In this document: positions 10,200 through 18,778 of the stretch, in pieces | Position numbering within the stretch: the first letter of the stretch is position 1 | Layout: every line of letters begins with the position of its first letter | Assembly: GCF_000813985.1 (NCBI RefSeq) | Contig: NZ_JWLJ01000004.1 | Coordinates: 310,001-374,000, forward strand | Direction of reading: 5' to 3' | Length of the DNA: 64,000 nucleotides | Origin: Ruegeria sp. ANG-R | GTDB taxonomy: Bacteria; Pseudomonadota; Alphaproteobacteria; Rhodobacterales; Rhodobacteraceae | Made by a program: the position numbers and the translations under genes | The notes under the pieces: generated by a model | The model's input: only the letters and a program-made list of their open reading frames with translations | What the model was told of the DNA's origin: nothing | Database searches by the model: none

Positions 10200-10538
10200 T
10201 CAGTCCGCGCCAATGTTCAGCGCGTCTTCCAGCGATGCGAACAGCCTGAATACGGTGTCCATGCGCGTCAGGCGGAACACTTTTTCGACGATCGGGCGCA
10301 GCCCGGCCAGATCCAGCCGGCGCCCATCTTCCAGTTGTTTCATTGAGGCGACAATGGCGCCCAGGCCACTGGAGTCGATAAACTCCACCGCTGACAGATC
10401 CAGTACAACCCGTTTCGCGTCGGTTTGAGTCTCCGCGCGCATGTCTTCTTTGAATTGAATTGCCATCGCGGCATCAATCCGGTCGCAATGAACGGAAATA
10501 ATCTGTGTTTCGCCGGTCAGGTCGCTACTGAGCCCCAT
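10200..10538 (-). CDS. STAS-domain anti-sigma factor antagonist
   Basis: This 112-residue STAS protein has the motif VLDLSAVEFIDSSGLGAIV, whose Ser residues are the usual phosphorylation site for an RsbW-type kinase. It would form a partner-switching pair with the kinase 22 nt downstream. The ATG at 10538 follows GAAGGGCGG. A TTG at 10562 is a weaker choice. The regulated output is not visible in the window. Confidence 0.88.
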   Translation of the reverse strand: MGLSSDLTGETQIISVHCDRIDAAMAIQFKEDMRAETQTDAKRVVLDLSAVEFIDSSGLGAIVASMKQLEDGRRLDLAGLRPIVEKVFRLTRMDTVFRLFASLEDALNIGAD

Positions 10539-10586
10539 GTTCAACCGCCCTTCGCATAGCAATTTGATGGTAGAAATACGCTAGAC

Positions 10587-10599
10587 GGTAATTCTTACC
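10587..10599. promoter_or_regulatory. Short palindrome in divergent promoter region
   Basis: GGTAA-TTC-TTACC is centred between the divergent STAS and thiolase genes (10539-10639). It could be an operator for either gene. No regulator is assigned. Confidence 0.3.
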
Positions 10600-10639
10600 A
10601 TTCGGTATCCATGTTCGGGAAAGCATAGGGAGAATTCGG

Positions 10640-11812
10640 ATGAACGAGGTTGTGATCGCAGGCGCCGCACGCACGCCGATGGGCGGCTTTCAGGGTATGT
10701 TCGACGGCATTGTCGCCGCCGATCTGGGCGGTGCCGCGATCAAAGCCGCGCTGGAAGACGCGGGCACCGCGACCGTGGATGAGGTGCTGATGGGCTGCGT
10801 TCTGCCCGCAGGTCAGGGACAGGCCCCCGCACGCCAGGCCGGATTTGCGGCAGGTCTGGGGGAAGAGGTGCCCGCCACAACGCTCAACAAAATGTGTGGT
10901 TCAGGCATGAAGGCCGCGATGATGGCGTACGACCAGATCGCATTGGGTCATGCCCGGACCATGGTCGCCGGTGGGATGGAAAGCATGACCAATGCGCCCT
11001 ACCTGTTGCCAAAGATGCGCGGCGGTGCCCGGATCGGCCATGGGCAGGTGGTCGATCACATGTTTCTGGACGGGCTCGAGGACGCCTATGACAAAGGGCG
11101 TCTGATGGGCACATTCGCCGAGGATTGTGCCGAATCCTATCAGTTCACGCGTGAGGCTCAGGACGAATACGCGCTGCGATCACTTTCAAATGCACTATCC
11201 GCGCAGGAAAACAACGCTTTCGATAAAGAGATCACGCCGGTCACGATTCAAACCCGCAAGGGCGGGATGGTGCTGGACGCGGATGAGCAGCCGAAATCGG
11301 CACGGCCCGGGAAAATACCCACGCTGAAACCGGCTTTCCGCAAGGGCGGGACCGTAACGGCGGCCAACTCCTCTTCAATCTCGGATGGCGCCGCTGCGCT
11401 CGTCCTTGCGTCGGCAGAGGTGGCCGAGCAGCAAAACCTGACCGTCCGCGCGCGCATTCTCGGTCATGCCAGCCACGCGCAAGCGCCGGGGCTGTTCACC
11501 ACCGCTCCGGTTCCGGCCGTGCAGAAACTGCTGGAACGTATCGGCTGGAGGAAAGAGGATGTGGACCTGTGGGAGGTCAACGAAGCCTTTGCTGTCGTGC
11601 CGATGGCGTTCATGCACGAAATGGGATTGTCCCGCGATATCGTGAACGTGAATGGCGGGGCATGTGCTCTGGGTCATCCGATTGGCGCGTCCGGTGCCCG
11701 GATCATGGTCACTCTGCTGAACGCGCTGGAAAAGCGGAACCTCAAACGCGGTGTCGCGGCAATCTGCATCGGGGGCGGAGAGGGCACGGCCATTGCAATA
11801 GAACGGGTTTGA
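10640..11812 (+). CDS. Acetyl-CoA C-acyltransferase (thiolase)
   Basis: This is a 390-residue thiolase. The nucleophilic Cys is at about 86 in NKMCGSGMKAAM. NEAFAVVP is present, along with GGACALGHPIGASGARI (active-site His) and the C-terminal ICIGGGEGTA with the proton-transfer Cys. It may act in acetoacetyl-CoA formation or in beta-oxidation. It stands alone without fadB or phbB, so the pathway is open. GGGAGA precedes the ATG. Confidence 0.92.
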   Translation: MNEVVIAGAARTPMGGFQGMFDGIVAADLGGAAIKAALEDAGTATVDEVLMGCVLPAGQGQAPARQAGFAAGLGEEVPATTLNKMCGSGMKAAMMAYDQIALGHARTMVAGGMESMTNAPYLLPKMRGGARIGHGQVVDHMFLDGLEDAYDKGRLMGTFAEDCAESYQFTREAQDEYALRSLSNALSAQENNAFDKEITPVTIQTRKGGMVLDADEQPKSARPGKIPTLKPAFRKGGTVTAANSSSISDGAAALVLASAEVAEQQNLTVRARILGHASHAQAPGLFTTAPVPAVQKLLERIGWRKEDVDLWEVNEAFAVVPMAFMHEMGLSRDIVNVNGGACALGHPIGASGARIMVTLLNALEKRNLKRGVAAICIGGGEGTAIAIERV

Positions 11813-11813
11813 C

Positions 11814-11840
11814 GCTTCATCTTTTTGCAAATACTCGGGG
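11814..11840. repeat. Copy of a short intergenic repeat (GCTTCATCT...AAATA...CGGGG)
   Basis: GCTTCATCT, a variable T-rich stretch, AAATA and CGGGG occur here in the order seen, on the other strand, at 36275-36300. Similar intergenic motifs are common in Rhodobacterales in my recollection. It lies just after the thiolase stop and may work in transcript ending. Confidence 0.45.
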
Positions 11841-11886
11841 AATTGGCGGCAACGCCCGCAGTTCTCCGAATGCAAGGTCTACCACT

Positions 11887-12339
11887 ATGACAGCCAACTA
11901 CGACACGCTTGCCAAAACGATTGCCGCTTTGACCGAAGGTGAAACCGACGAGGTCGCGCTGATGGCAACGGTTGCCTGTGAAGTGCATCATTCCGACGAG
12001 CGCTTCGACTGGACGGGGTTTTATCGTGTGACCGAACCCGAGGTGTTGAAAATCGGACCCTATCAAGGGGGGCATGGCTGCCTTGTGATCCCGTTCAGCC
12101 GCGGCGTCTGTGGCGCGGCGGCCCGGACGGGGCAGGTACAGTTGGTCGCGGATGTTGAGACATTCCCCGATCATATCGCCTGCGCGTCATCCACCCGGTC
12201 CGAATTGGTTTTGCCGGTGCGCGACTCCGGTGGGAACGTCATCGCGGTGTTTGACATCGACAGTGACCAGCCTGATGCGTTTCGTGAGGAAGATGCCGCT
12301 GCGCTTGGCTCCATCCTCGCGGATGTATTTGCGCGCTAG
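11887..12339 (+). CDS. GAF-domain free methionine-(R)-sulfoxide reductase
   Basis: This single GAF domain protein has 150 residues and resembles YebR/fRMsr, which reduces free methionine-R-sulfoxide. The three functional cysteines of the family fall where expected: HGCLVIPF, RGVCGAAA and HIACASSTRSE. The hallmark FDWTGFYR and VFDIDSDQ are also present. The ATG at 11887 is the family start. It is convergent with a broken DUF1294 gene 11 nt away. Confidence 0.9.
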   Translation: MTANYDTLAKTIAALTEGETDEVALMATVACEVHHSDERFDWTGFYRVTEPEVLKIGPYQGGHGCLVIPFSRGVCGAAARTGQVQLVADVETFPDHIACASSTRSELVLPVRDSGGNVIAVFDIDSDQPDAFREEDAAALGSILADVFAR

Positions 12340-12350
12340 ACGTTTTGCTC

Positions 12351-12635
12351 TTATCGCAACAGCGTCCCGAGATCGCGGGAAACAATCAGATAACAAAGCG
12401 CGGCCTGAACCGCAGTGATTGCATACAGCCACGCCGAGAACCCGCGCTTGCGCGTCTTATGTCCGAATATCCAGCGCCCTAATAATGCGGCCAAGCTGCC
12501 GCCAATGGCTGCCAGCCACAACAAACGTCGTTCAGGAACGCGCCGTTTTTTTCGGCGTGCACGCAGCTTGTCCCAGCCAAAGGCCAGCAAAGTCAGGGCG
12601 TTGATGGCTCATAGATAGATCACGGCAATCCACAT
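12351..12635 (-). pseudogene. DUF1294 membrane protein gene with in-frame TGA
   Basis: Reading from an ATG at 12635 gives MWIAVIYL, then TGA (12609-12611). It continues in the same frame with AINALTLLAFGWDK and a normal DUF1294 body to 12351 (RIFGHKTRK-type core, two hydrophobic helices). Family members normally run through this point without a break (YL..IN......G.DK). The part after TGA could only start from a TTG at 12590 without a visible ribosome site. It may be a recent nonsense mutation, a sequence error, or an allele with read-through. The function of the family is unknown. Confidence 0.75.
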
Positions 12636-12670
12636 GGGTCGTGCATAGCCAATCTGATTTGCGCACCCAA

Positions 12671-12735
12671 GTGAAAAAATGCTTGGAAATTTCATCGATT
12701 CGATGCACCGTGAAAAAAGAAGACCATTTTTCACG
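12671..12735. promoter_or_regulatory. Repeated GTGAAAAAA operator boxes upstream of XRE-cupin regulator
   Basis: GTGAAAAAA occurs at 12671 and again at 12710. The second forms a perfect inverted repeat CGTGAAAAA (12709-12717) / TTTTTCACG (12727-12735) with a 9-nt spacer. A further palindrome ATCGA-T-TCGAT lies at 12694-12704. Placement just before the regulator gene suggests autoregulation. Confidence 0.5.
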
Positions 12736-12752
12736 TCGAGTCGGAGAAGATA

Positions 12753-13322
12753 TTGAACAGTCAGGCCCCTCACAGCGCATCGCTCGGTGCCGACCTGCGC
12801 GCTCTGCGTAAGGCCCGTGGGCTGACGCTGACCGAGATCGCCAACCGATTGGATCGATCCGTCGGTTGGCTTAGTCAGGTCGAGCGCGACATGTCCGAGC
12901 CGTCGATCTCGGATCTGCGTCAGATTGCCGAATGTCTGGGTGTGCCGATGTCGATGCTGTTTGCTCATTCTGCAGCCCCAGCGGATGAGCAGGGATATGT
13001 CGTACGCGCCGGGTCGCGTCGTCCGATGGGCTCAGGTGAAGAGGGATTGATCGAGGAACTCCTCTCGCCTGATCTGACCGATGATTTCGAAATGGTGCAC
13101 TCGACCTTCGAGCCGCATTCCCGGATGCAGACTCCGGCCAACCGCCCGACGCAGGAAGTTGGGTACATGGTTTCGGGCCGACTGGAGTTGACGATCGGTA
13201 CGCGCAGCTTTCAGGTCGGCCCCGGCGATAGTTTTCGGATCAAGCACGAACCCTACACATGGTCCAACCCGTTTGACGAACCCGCCGTGGCCATCTGGGT
13301 CATCGCCCCGCCGGTGTACTGA
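12753..13322 (+). CDS. XRE-family regulator with C-terminal cupin
   Basis: The 189-residue regulator has an N-terminal helix-turn-helix (LGADLRALRKARGLTLTEIA...VGWLSQVERD) and a cupin at about 110-185 that usually binds the effector. Translation starts at TTG 12753 with GGAGAAG 6 nt upstream; no better ATG exists. It opens the methylated-compound cluster and is coupled to lysE by a TGATG overlap. XRE-cupin proteins often control amine or amino-acid use, which fits the neighbours. Confidence 0.9.
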   Translation: MNSQAPHSASLGADLRALRKARGLTLTEIANRLDRSVGWLSQVERDMSEPSISDLRQIAECLGVPMSMLFAHSAAPADEQGYVVRAGSRRPMGSGEEGLIEELLSPDLTDDFEMVHSTFEPHSRMQTPANRPTQEVGYMVSGRLELTIGTRSFQVGPGDSFRIKHEPYTWSNPFDEPAVAIWVIAPPVY

Positions 13323-13945
13323 TGAGTTTTGAGGCCTGGACCATATTCGCTCTGTTCTGGGTGGTGTTTGTGACCACCCCGGGGCCGAATGCGGTCAATT
13401 GCATCTCTAACGGGATGAGTCTGCCATTCCCAAAAGCTATGCTGGGAGTGCTTGCCATTCTGACACAAGCAAGCGCATTTCTGATCCTTTCGGCAATGGG
13501 GATCACTGCGTTGATTGCGGCGTCGCCAACAGGATTCTTTGTCGCCAAACTCATCGGGGCCGGGTTTCTGATCTGGATGGGCGTTCGCGGCTGGATGAAC
13601 GCGGCGAAACCAGCCCCGGCGTCCGAGCGTCCGGCGCGGCATGTTTATTTCCACGCGTTGGCTGTCGCCACAATCAACCCCAAAAGCGTCGCCGGATACC
13701 TCGCGGCGTTTTCGCAATTTGTGCAGCTGGATGTACCCATCTGGCAGCAGATGGCTGTGATCATGCCGACGGCACTGGTCATCACGACACTCAGTTATAC
13801 CGGGTTCACCTTGCTGGGGGCGCTGATGGGCAAGGCCGCACTGGGGGCGGTGTTCAATATCTGGGTACGCCGCGTGATGGCGACCTGTTTCATCATCTAT
13901 GGCGTTTTGCTGGGGGCCAGCTCTACGCCGACAGCGAGGGGATAA
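13322..13945 (+). CDS. LysE family amino-acid/metabolite exporter
   Basis: This 207-residue inner-membrane protein has about six hydrophobic helices and the LysE start TPGPNAVNCISNGMS. Its AUG overlaps the stop of the regulator gene, so the two are co-translated. LysE/RhtB proteins export amino acids or their analogues. Here it may relieve build-up of an intermediate. The substrate is unknown. Confidence 0.88.
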   Translation: MSFEAWTIFALFWVVFVTTPGPNAVNCISNGMSLPFPKAMLGVLAILTQASAFLILSAMGITALIAASPTGFFVAKLIGAGFLIWMGVRGWMNAAKPAPASERPARHVYFHALAVATINPKSVAGYLAAFSQFVQLDVPIWQQMAVIMPTALVITTLSYTGFTLLGALMGKAALGAVFNIWVRRVMATCFIIYGVLLGASSTPTARG

Positions 13946-13949
13946 AGAC

Positions 13950-14330
13950 ATGCATACCGGTTCCTGCCTTTGCGGCGCGGTCGCTTTTGTTGTTGACGGA
14001 GACCTCACGCCACCAAATGCCTGCCATTGCGGGCAGTGCCGCAAACAGTCGGGGCATTTGTGGGCCTCGACCGTCACGCATCAGGACAATCTCAACTTTA
14101 TCGCCAGCGAAACGCTGGGCTGGTATCGCGCCTCTGACATTGCCAAGCGCGGCTTCTGCCGCGCTTGTGGCTCGTTCCTCTTCTGGCAGCACAATGACGA
14201 GGATACGATCGCAATTTCCGTGGGCTCTTTGGATGAGCCGACCGGGTTGAAACTCGCCCAGCACATCTTCGTGGCGGACAAGGGCGATTACTATGACATC
14301 AAAGACGACCTGCCCCAGCGGGCTCACTAA
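13950..14330 (+). CDS. GFA family (Mss4-like) zinc protein
   Basis: This 126-residue glutathione-dependent formaldehyde-activating-type protein has zinc ligands CLCGAV, CHCGQCRK and CRACGS. True activity with glutathione-formaldehyde is debated for this family. Its place beside two demethylating flavoproteins that can release formaldehyde makes a link plausible. It starts 4 nt after lysE and ends 15 nt before the first demethylase, so one operon is likely. Confidence 0.85.
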   Translation: MHTGSCLCGAVAFVVDGDLTPPNACHCGQCRKQSGHLWASTVTHQDNLNFIASETLGWYRASDIAKRGFCRACGSFLFWQHNDEDTIAISVGSLDEPTGLKLAQHIFVADKGDYYDIKDDLPQRAH

Positions 14331-14345
14331 TAGGGAACCAAACAC

Positions 14346-16793
14346 ATGAGTGATTTTCCAACCAAGGCCCGCGTGGTCATCATCGGCGGTGGCGTTGTGG
14401 GCTGTTCATCGCTGTATCATCTGGCCAAGAAGGGCTGGACCGATTGTGTTCTGCTGGAAAAGAACGAACTGACCGCAGGCTCGACATGGCACGCAGCGGG
14501 CAACGTGCCGACGTTTTCCACTTCGTGGGCGATCATGAACATGCAGCGCTATTCGACCGAGTTGTATTCGCGCCTCGCGGATGAGGTCGACTATCCGATG
14601 AACTACCACGTTTCTGGGTCGATCCGTCTGGCGCACAGCAAGGAGCGGATGCAGGAGTTCGAGCGCGCCATGTCCATGGGTCGCTATCAAGGCATCCCGA
14701 TGGAGATGTGGACGCCGGAAGAGGCCAAGGAACGCTATCCCTTCCTTGAGACTCATGATCTTGAAGGCGTGCTCTATGACCCGACCGATGGCGACATCGA
14801 TCCGGCACAGCTGACCCAGGCTCTGGCCAAAGGCGCGCGGGATATGGGGCAGAAGATCATCCGCTTCTGCCCGGCAACAGGTGTGACCCAGCATGATGAC
14901 GGCACTTGGACCGTGCATACCGAAAAGGGTGACATTGCCTGTGACTATGTGGTGAACGCCGCTGGTTACTATGCCCAGCGCGTAGGGGAATGGTTCAAAC
15001 CTTTCGGCGGTCGCACCGTGCCCGCGATGGTGATGAGCCACCAGTACCTGTTGACTGACGAAATCCCCGAGATTGAAGCTTGGTCGAAAGAAAGCGGCGG
15101 CAAGCTGCCTTTGCTACGTGACGTGGATATTTCCTACTATCTGCGGCAGGAAAAGAACGGCTTCAACCTTGGTCCCTACGAGCCCAACTGCAAGGGCCAC
15201 TGGATGACCGAGGATGATCCGATGCCCGAGGATTTCAGCTTCCAACTGTGGAACGACGATCTGGACCGCATCGAAGATATCGTCACAGATGCGATGGAGC
15301 GGGTGCCGCTGATGGCCACTTCGGGCGTTGGTCGCGTCATCAATGGCCCAATCCCCTATGCGCCGGACGGCTTGCCTCTGATTGGCCCGATGCCGGGTGT
15401 GTCAAACGCGTTCGAGGCTCATACCTTCACCTTTGGCATCGCCCAGGGTGGCGGCGCTGGCAAGGTGCTGGCCGAATGGATCGTCGACGGTCACACCGAA
15501 TGGGACATGTGGGCCGTCGATCCACGTCGTTACACCGACTACACCGATCAGGATTACTGCAACCAGAAAGGCATGGAAGTCTATGGCAACGAATACGCCA
15601 TGCATTTCCCCCATCACGAATGGCCCGCTGCGCGCGACAAGAAGGTCTCGCCCGTTCATGCCAAGGTCAAGGAACTGGGCGGCGTCATGGGGGTCTATAA
15701 CGGCTGGGAACGCGCCAACTGGTTCGCGCAACCCGGCGACGACACTTCACTGGAAGCCACCCATACCTGGGGACGTTCAGGTCCTTGGGAACAGCGGGTC
15801 AAAGAAGAGTGCGAAGCCGTGCGCGATCACTGCGGTGTGCTGGATCTGCCGGGCTTCTCACGGTTCTGGATTCAAGGCGAGGGCGCAGACGACTGGCTGC
15901 GCGGCTTCTGCACCGGAGGCATCCCCAAAGCCGGGCGCATGAACCTGATCTATGTCTCGGATGAAAGAGGGCGCATTCTGACCGAACTGTCCTGTATCCG
16001 TCTGGCCGAGAACAACTTCGTCCTGATCACCGCCGCTACGGCGCAATGGCACGATGGCGATTTGATCCGTAATTCGGTGCCCGATGGTGTGACCGTTCGC
16101 GAAACCACTACCGAGCGCGATACGCTGATCGTGACCGGACCGATGTCGCGGAATGTCTTGTCCGGCATTACGGATGCGGATCTGCAGCAGGGTTGGCTGA
16201 CCCATCAATTTGCCACCGTCGCCGGTCAGGATGCCTTCCTGATCCGCGTCTCTTTTGCAGGCGAGCTAGGCTGGGAAATCCACGCCGAGAACGACGCGAT
16301 GCCTACCATCTACGAAGCCGTGCTGGCTGCCGGAGCGAAACCCTTTGGCATGTATGCGCTGAACTCTCTGCGGATCGAGAAAGGCTATCGCGCGTGGAAA
16401 GGTGACCTAAGCACGGATTATTCATTGCTCGAAGGTGGTCTGGGGCGTTTCGTCAAACTCGACAAGCCGCAGGATTTTGTTGGTAAAGCGGCCATTCAGA
16501 ACGAAAAGCAGCAAGGTGTCAAAAAGTCCTTTGTCACGCTGATCGTGGACGCGGGCGAGGTCGATGCGCCCTACATGTCGTGTATCTGGAGCGGGGATGA
16601 GATCGTGGGTGAAACCACCTCAGGTGCGTGGGGGTATCGTATCGGTGCCTCGGTCGCGCTGGGCATGGTGCGTGCAGATCAGGCCGCGCCGGGGACTGAG
16701 CTTGAGGTTGAAATCTACGGTCAAAAATGCCGTGCTGTTGTGCAGGAAGACCAACCGCTTTGGGACCCTGCGAATGAACGGTTGAGGGCCTGA
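14346..16793 (+). CDS. FAD-dependent oxidoreductase/GcvT fusion, dimethylglycine dehydrogenase type (copy 1)
   Basis: The 815-residue two-domain enzyme resembles dimethylglycine or sarcosine dehydrogenase. The N-terminal DAO half has VVIIGGGVVGC at 10-20 and LTAGSTWHAAG, where the His is the usual site of covalent FAD in this family. The C-terminal half (about 430-815) is a GcvT/aminomethyltransferase fold that passes the one-carbon unit to tetrahydrofolate (FAGELGWEIH; LRIEKGYRAWKGD). It oxidises an N-methyl group. The exact substrate is not set by sequence. A paralogue lies at 19849. Confidence 0.88.
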   Translation: MSDFPTKARVVIIGGGVVGCSSLYHLAKKGWTDCVLLEKNELTAGSTWHAAGNVPTFSTSWAIMNMQRYSTELYSRLADEVDYPMNYHVSGSIRLAHSKERMQEFERAMSMGRYQGIPMEMWTPEEAKERYPFLETHDLEGVLYDPTDGDIDPAQLTQALAKGARDMGQKIIRFCPATGVTQHDDGTWTVHTEKGDIACDYVVNAAGYYAQRVGEWFKPFGGRTVPAMVMSHQYLLTDEIPEIEAWSKESGGKLPLLRDVDISYYLRQEKNGFNLGPYEPNCKGHWMTEDDPMPEDFSFQLWNDDLDRIEDIVTDAMERVPLMATSGVGRVINGPIPYAPDGLPLIGPMPGVSNAFEAHTFTFGIAQGGGAGKVLAEWIVDGHTEWDMWAVDPRRYTDYTDQDYCNQKGMEVYGNEYAMHFPHHEWPAARDKKVSPVHAKVKELGGVMGVYNGWERANWFAQPGDDTSLEATHTWGRSGPWEQRVKEECEAVRDHCGVLDLPGFSRFWIQGEGADDWLRGFCTGGIPKAGRMNLIYVSDERGRILTELSCIRLAENNFVLITAATAQWHDGDLIRNSVPDGVTVRETTTERDTLIVTGPMSRNVLSGITDADLQQGWLTHQFATVAGQDAFLIRVSFAGELGWEIHAENDAMPTIYEAVLAAGAKPFGMYALNSLRIEKGYRAWKGDLSTDYSLLEGGLGRFVKLDKPQDFVGKAAIQNEKQQGVKKSFVTLIVDAGEVDAPYMSCIWSGDEIVGETTSGAWGYRIGASVALGMVRADQAAPGTELEVEIYGQKCRAVVQEDQPLWDPANERLRA

Positions 16794-16817
16794 GGGACGT
16801 AAAAGAAAGGCACGTAA

Positions 16818-17864
16818 ATGACCCGGCAGATGCAAGGCGTATATCTGACTGGCCACGGTGGACCCGAGGTGTTGGAATGGCGGGACAACATCCCCGTTCC
16901 AACACCCGGCCCGGGGCAGGTTCTGGTGCGCGTCGCCGCTGCCGGGGTGAATAATACCGACATCAACACGCGGATCGGCTGGTATTCGTCGGATGTTACC
17001 GAGGCGACGGATGCCGTGGATCAGCAGGTCGAAGCAGGTGGTTGGGGCGGGGCCCTGAATTTTCCCCGCATTCAAGGTGGTGATCTGTGTGGCATCATCG
17101 AAGAGGTTGGACCGGGGGCGGCGTTCAAGCCGGGCCATCGCGTAACCTGTCCTATCAACTTGCCACGCCCGGGGCCGGGCAGGCCGCATGGATTTATCGC
17201 GCTTGGCTCAGAAATCGACGGAGCGTTTGCACAGTACTGTCTGGTCGAAAGCAATGATCTTTATGACGTGACCGACTCGCCTCTGTCAGACGTTGAAATA
17301 GCCGCAATTCCCTGCGCCTTTGGCACGGCTGAAAACCTGCTGACCCGTGCCGCGGTCACAGCTGGGCATAAGGTTTTGATCACCGGAGCTTCGGGCGGTG
17401 TGGGCCTTGCGGCTGTCCAGCTCGCGACGCTTCGAGGGGCTGAAGTGTGGGGCGTGACCGGCACCGCCAAGGCCGATGTGGTCAAGTCACAAGGCGCGAT
17501 CGGGACGTTTGACCGAGACGCAGCATTGCCCGAGGACATGTTCGATGTTGTCATCGACGTTGTTGGCGGTCCGGCGTGGGCGTCACTTATCCTCGCCCTG
17601 AAACCCGGTGGGCACTATGCCGTATCCGGCGCGATTGCGGGTCCGATTGTCAGCGCCGATCTGCGCGACATCTACCTGCGCGATATTACGATCCATGGAT
17701 GCACTTATCAGCCCCCGGGTGTTTTCGGCCGCCTTGTTGCTTTGATGAATGCAGGTCGGATCAAGCCCTTGGTCTCAAAGACCTATCCGTTGCGCGACAT
17801 TGTTCCGGCGCAAGAGGATTTTCTGTCCAAGACTTTGCCCGGAAAGCTGGTTCTGGTGCCGTGA
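16818..17864 (+). CDS. MDR-family alcohol dehydrogenase/quinone oxidoreductase without zinc ligands
   Basis: This is a 348-residue medium-chain dehydrogenase/reductase. The GroES-like half has GVNNTDINTR where zinc enzymes carry a Cys ligand, and no structural four-Cys lobe is seen. The nucleotide site is ITGASGGVGLAAVQLA. It therefore looks like the zinc-free NADPH:quinone-reductase branch. It sits between a demethylase and a homocysteine methyltransferase, with gaps of 24 and 12 nt, so it probably belongs to the same pathway. Confidence 0.85.
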   Translation: MTRQMQGVYLTGHGGPEVLEWRDNIPVPTPGPGQVLVRVAAAGVNNTDINTRIGWYSSDVTEATDAVDQQVEAGGWGGALNFPRIQGGDLCGIIEEVGPGAAFKPGHRVTCPINLPRPGPGRPHGFIALGSEIDGAFAQYCLVESNDLYDVTDSPLSDVEIAAIPCAFGTAENLLTRAAVTAGHKVLITGASGGVGLAAVQLATLRGAEVWGVTGTAKADVVKSQGAIGTFDRDAALPEDMFDVVIDVVGGPAWASLILALKPGGHYAVSGAIAGPIVSADLRDIYLRDITIHGCTYQPPGVFGRLVALMNAGRIKPLVSKTYPLRDIVPAQEDFLSKTLPGKLVLVP

Positions 17865-17876
17865 AAGAGGGAATAG

Positions 17877-18770
17877 ATGGCTGATATTACGCTTTTGGAT
17901 GGTTCGATCGGGCAGGAACTGGTGAAGCTGAGCGGCGACAAGCCGACGCCGCTCTGGTCAACACGCGTGATGATCGACAAACCCGAACTGGTGGCCGAGG
18001 TCCACGCCGCCTATTTCCGCAGCGGTGCAACGATCGCTACGACCAACACCTACGCCATCCATCGCTCGCGCCTGGTCCGTGAGGGGATCGAAGATCAGAT
18101 GCCTGCACTGATCGATGCCGCTCTGTCGCAAGCCGAACAGGCCTGTCGATGCACTGGCGGGCGTATTGCCGGTTCCCTCGGCCCGCTGCTGGCGTCTTAC
18201 AGGCCCGACCTGAACCCTGACCCGTCAGACGCGGCGGAGAAATTCGCCGAGTTGGTTCGGATGATGGCAAACCGGGTTGATCTGTTTCTGATCGAAACGG
18301 TGTCTTCAGTGCAGGAGGCCGAAGGCGCGCTGCGCGGGACCGAGAATTGTGGCAAACCCGTCTGGCTGGCCCTGTCTGTCATGGACGAAGACGGGACCCG
18401 GCTGCGTTCGGGTGAAGCGTTGACAGGCATCGCCCCGCTTGTCGCACGATTTGCCCCCGAGGCGGTGCTTATCAATTGCGCCCGGCCCGAAGCGATCCCG
18501 GCGGCGCTGGATATCATCGCCACGCTGGATCGCCCGTTTGGTGCATATGCCAATGGTTTTACCGGAATCACGGACGGGTTTTTGCAAGATGCTCCGACGG
18601 TTGATGCGCTGCAAAGCCGCCTTGATCTTGGTCCCGACGCCTATGCTCGGCACGCTATGGGCTGGGTGGCTCAGGGAGCAACAATCGTTGGAGGTTGCTG
18701 CGAAGTCGGACCGGATCATATCAAGGCCCTCGCTGATAGGCTAAGCGAGGCCGGGCACACCATAGTTTGA
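17877..18770 (+). CDS. Homocysteine S-methyltransferase family protein
   Basis: This 297-residue zinc methyltransferase is of the BHMT/MmuM/MetH-N type. Zinc cysteines lie in LINCARPEA and VGGCCEVGP, and the barrel start is LLDGSIGQEL. These enzymes move a methyl group from betaine, S-methylmethionine or methyl-folate-type donors to a thiol. In this cluster it could take a methyl from the catabolised compound to homocysteine. The downstream GlxA-type regulator begins 8 nt later. Confidence 0.88.
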   Translation: MADITLLDGSIGQELVKLSGDKPTPLWSTRVMIDKPELVAEVHAAYFRSGATIATTNTYAIHRSRLVREGIEDQMPALIDAALSQAEQACRCTGGRIAGSLGPLLASYRPDLNPDPSDAAEKFAELVRMMANRVDLFLIETVSSVQEAEGALRGTENCGKPVWLALSVMDEDGTRLRSGEALTGIAPLVARFAPEAVLINCARPEAIPAALDIIATLDRPFGAYANGFTGITDGFLQDAPTVDALQSRLDLGPDAYARHAMGWVAQGATIVGGCCEVGPDHIKALADRLSEAGHTIV

Positions 18771-18778
18771 GGGCCCAG

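Noticed and set aside
12609..12611. Selenocysteine or a TGA-as-tryptophan code
   Set aside because: Neither interrupted family uses selenocysteine, no SECIS-like hairpin was seen, and many clear genes here end with TGA while Trp uses TGG.
14346..16793. DMSP demethylase (DmdA)
   Set aside because: DmdA is a single GcvT-type protein of about 370 residues; this protein has a full FAD domain and 815 residues, and the same applies to the copy at 19849.
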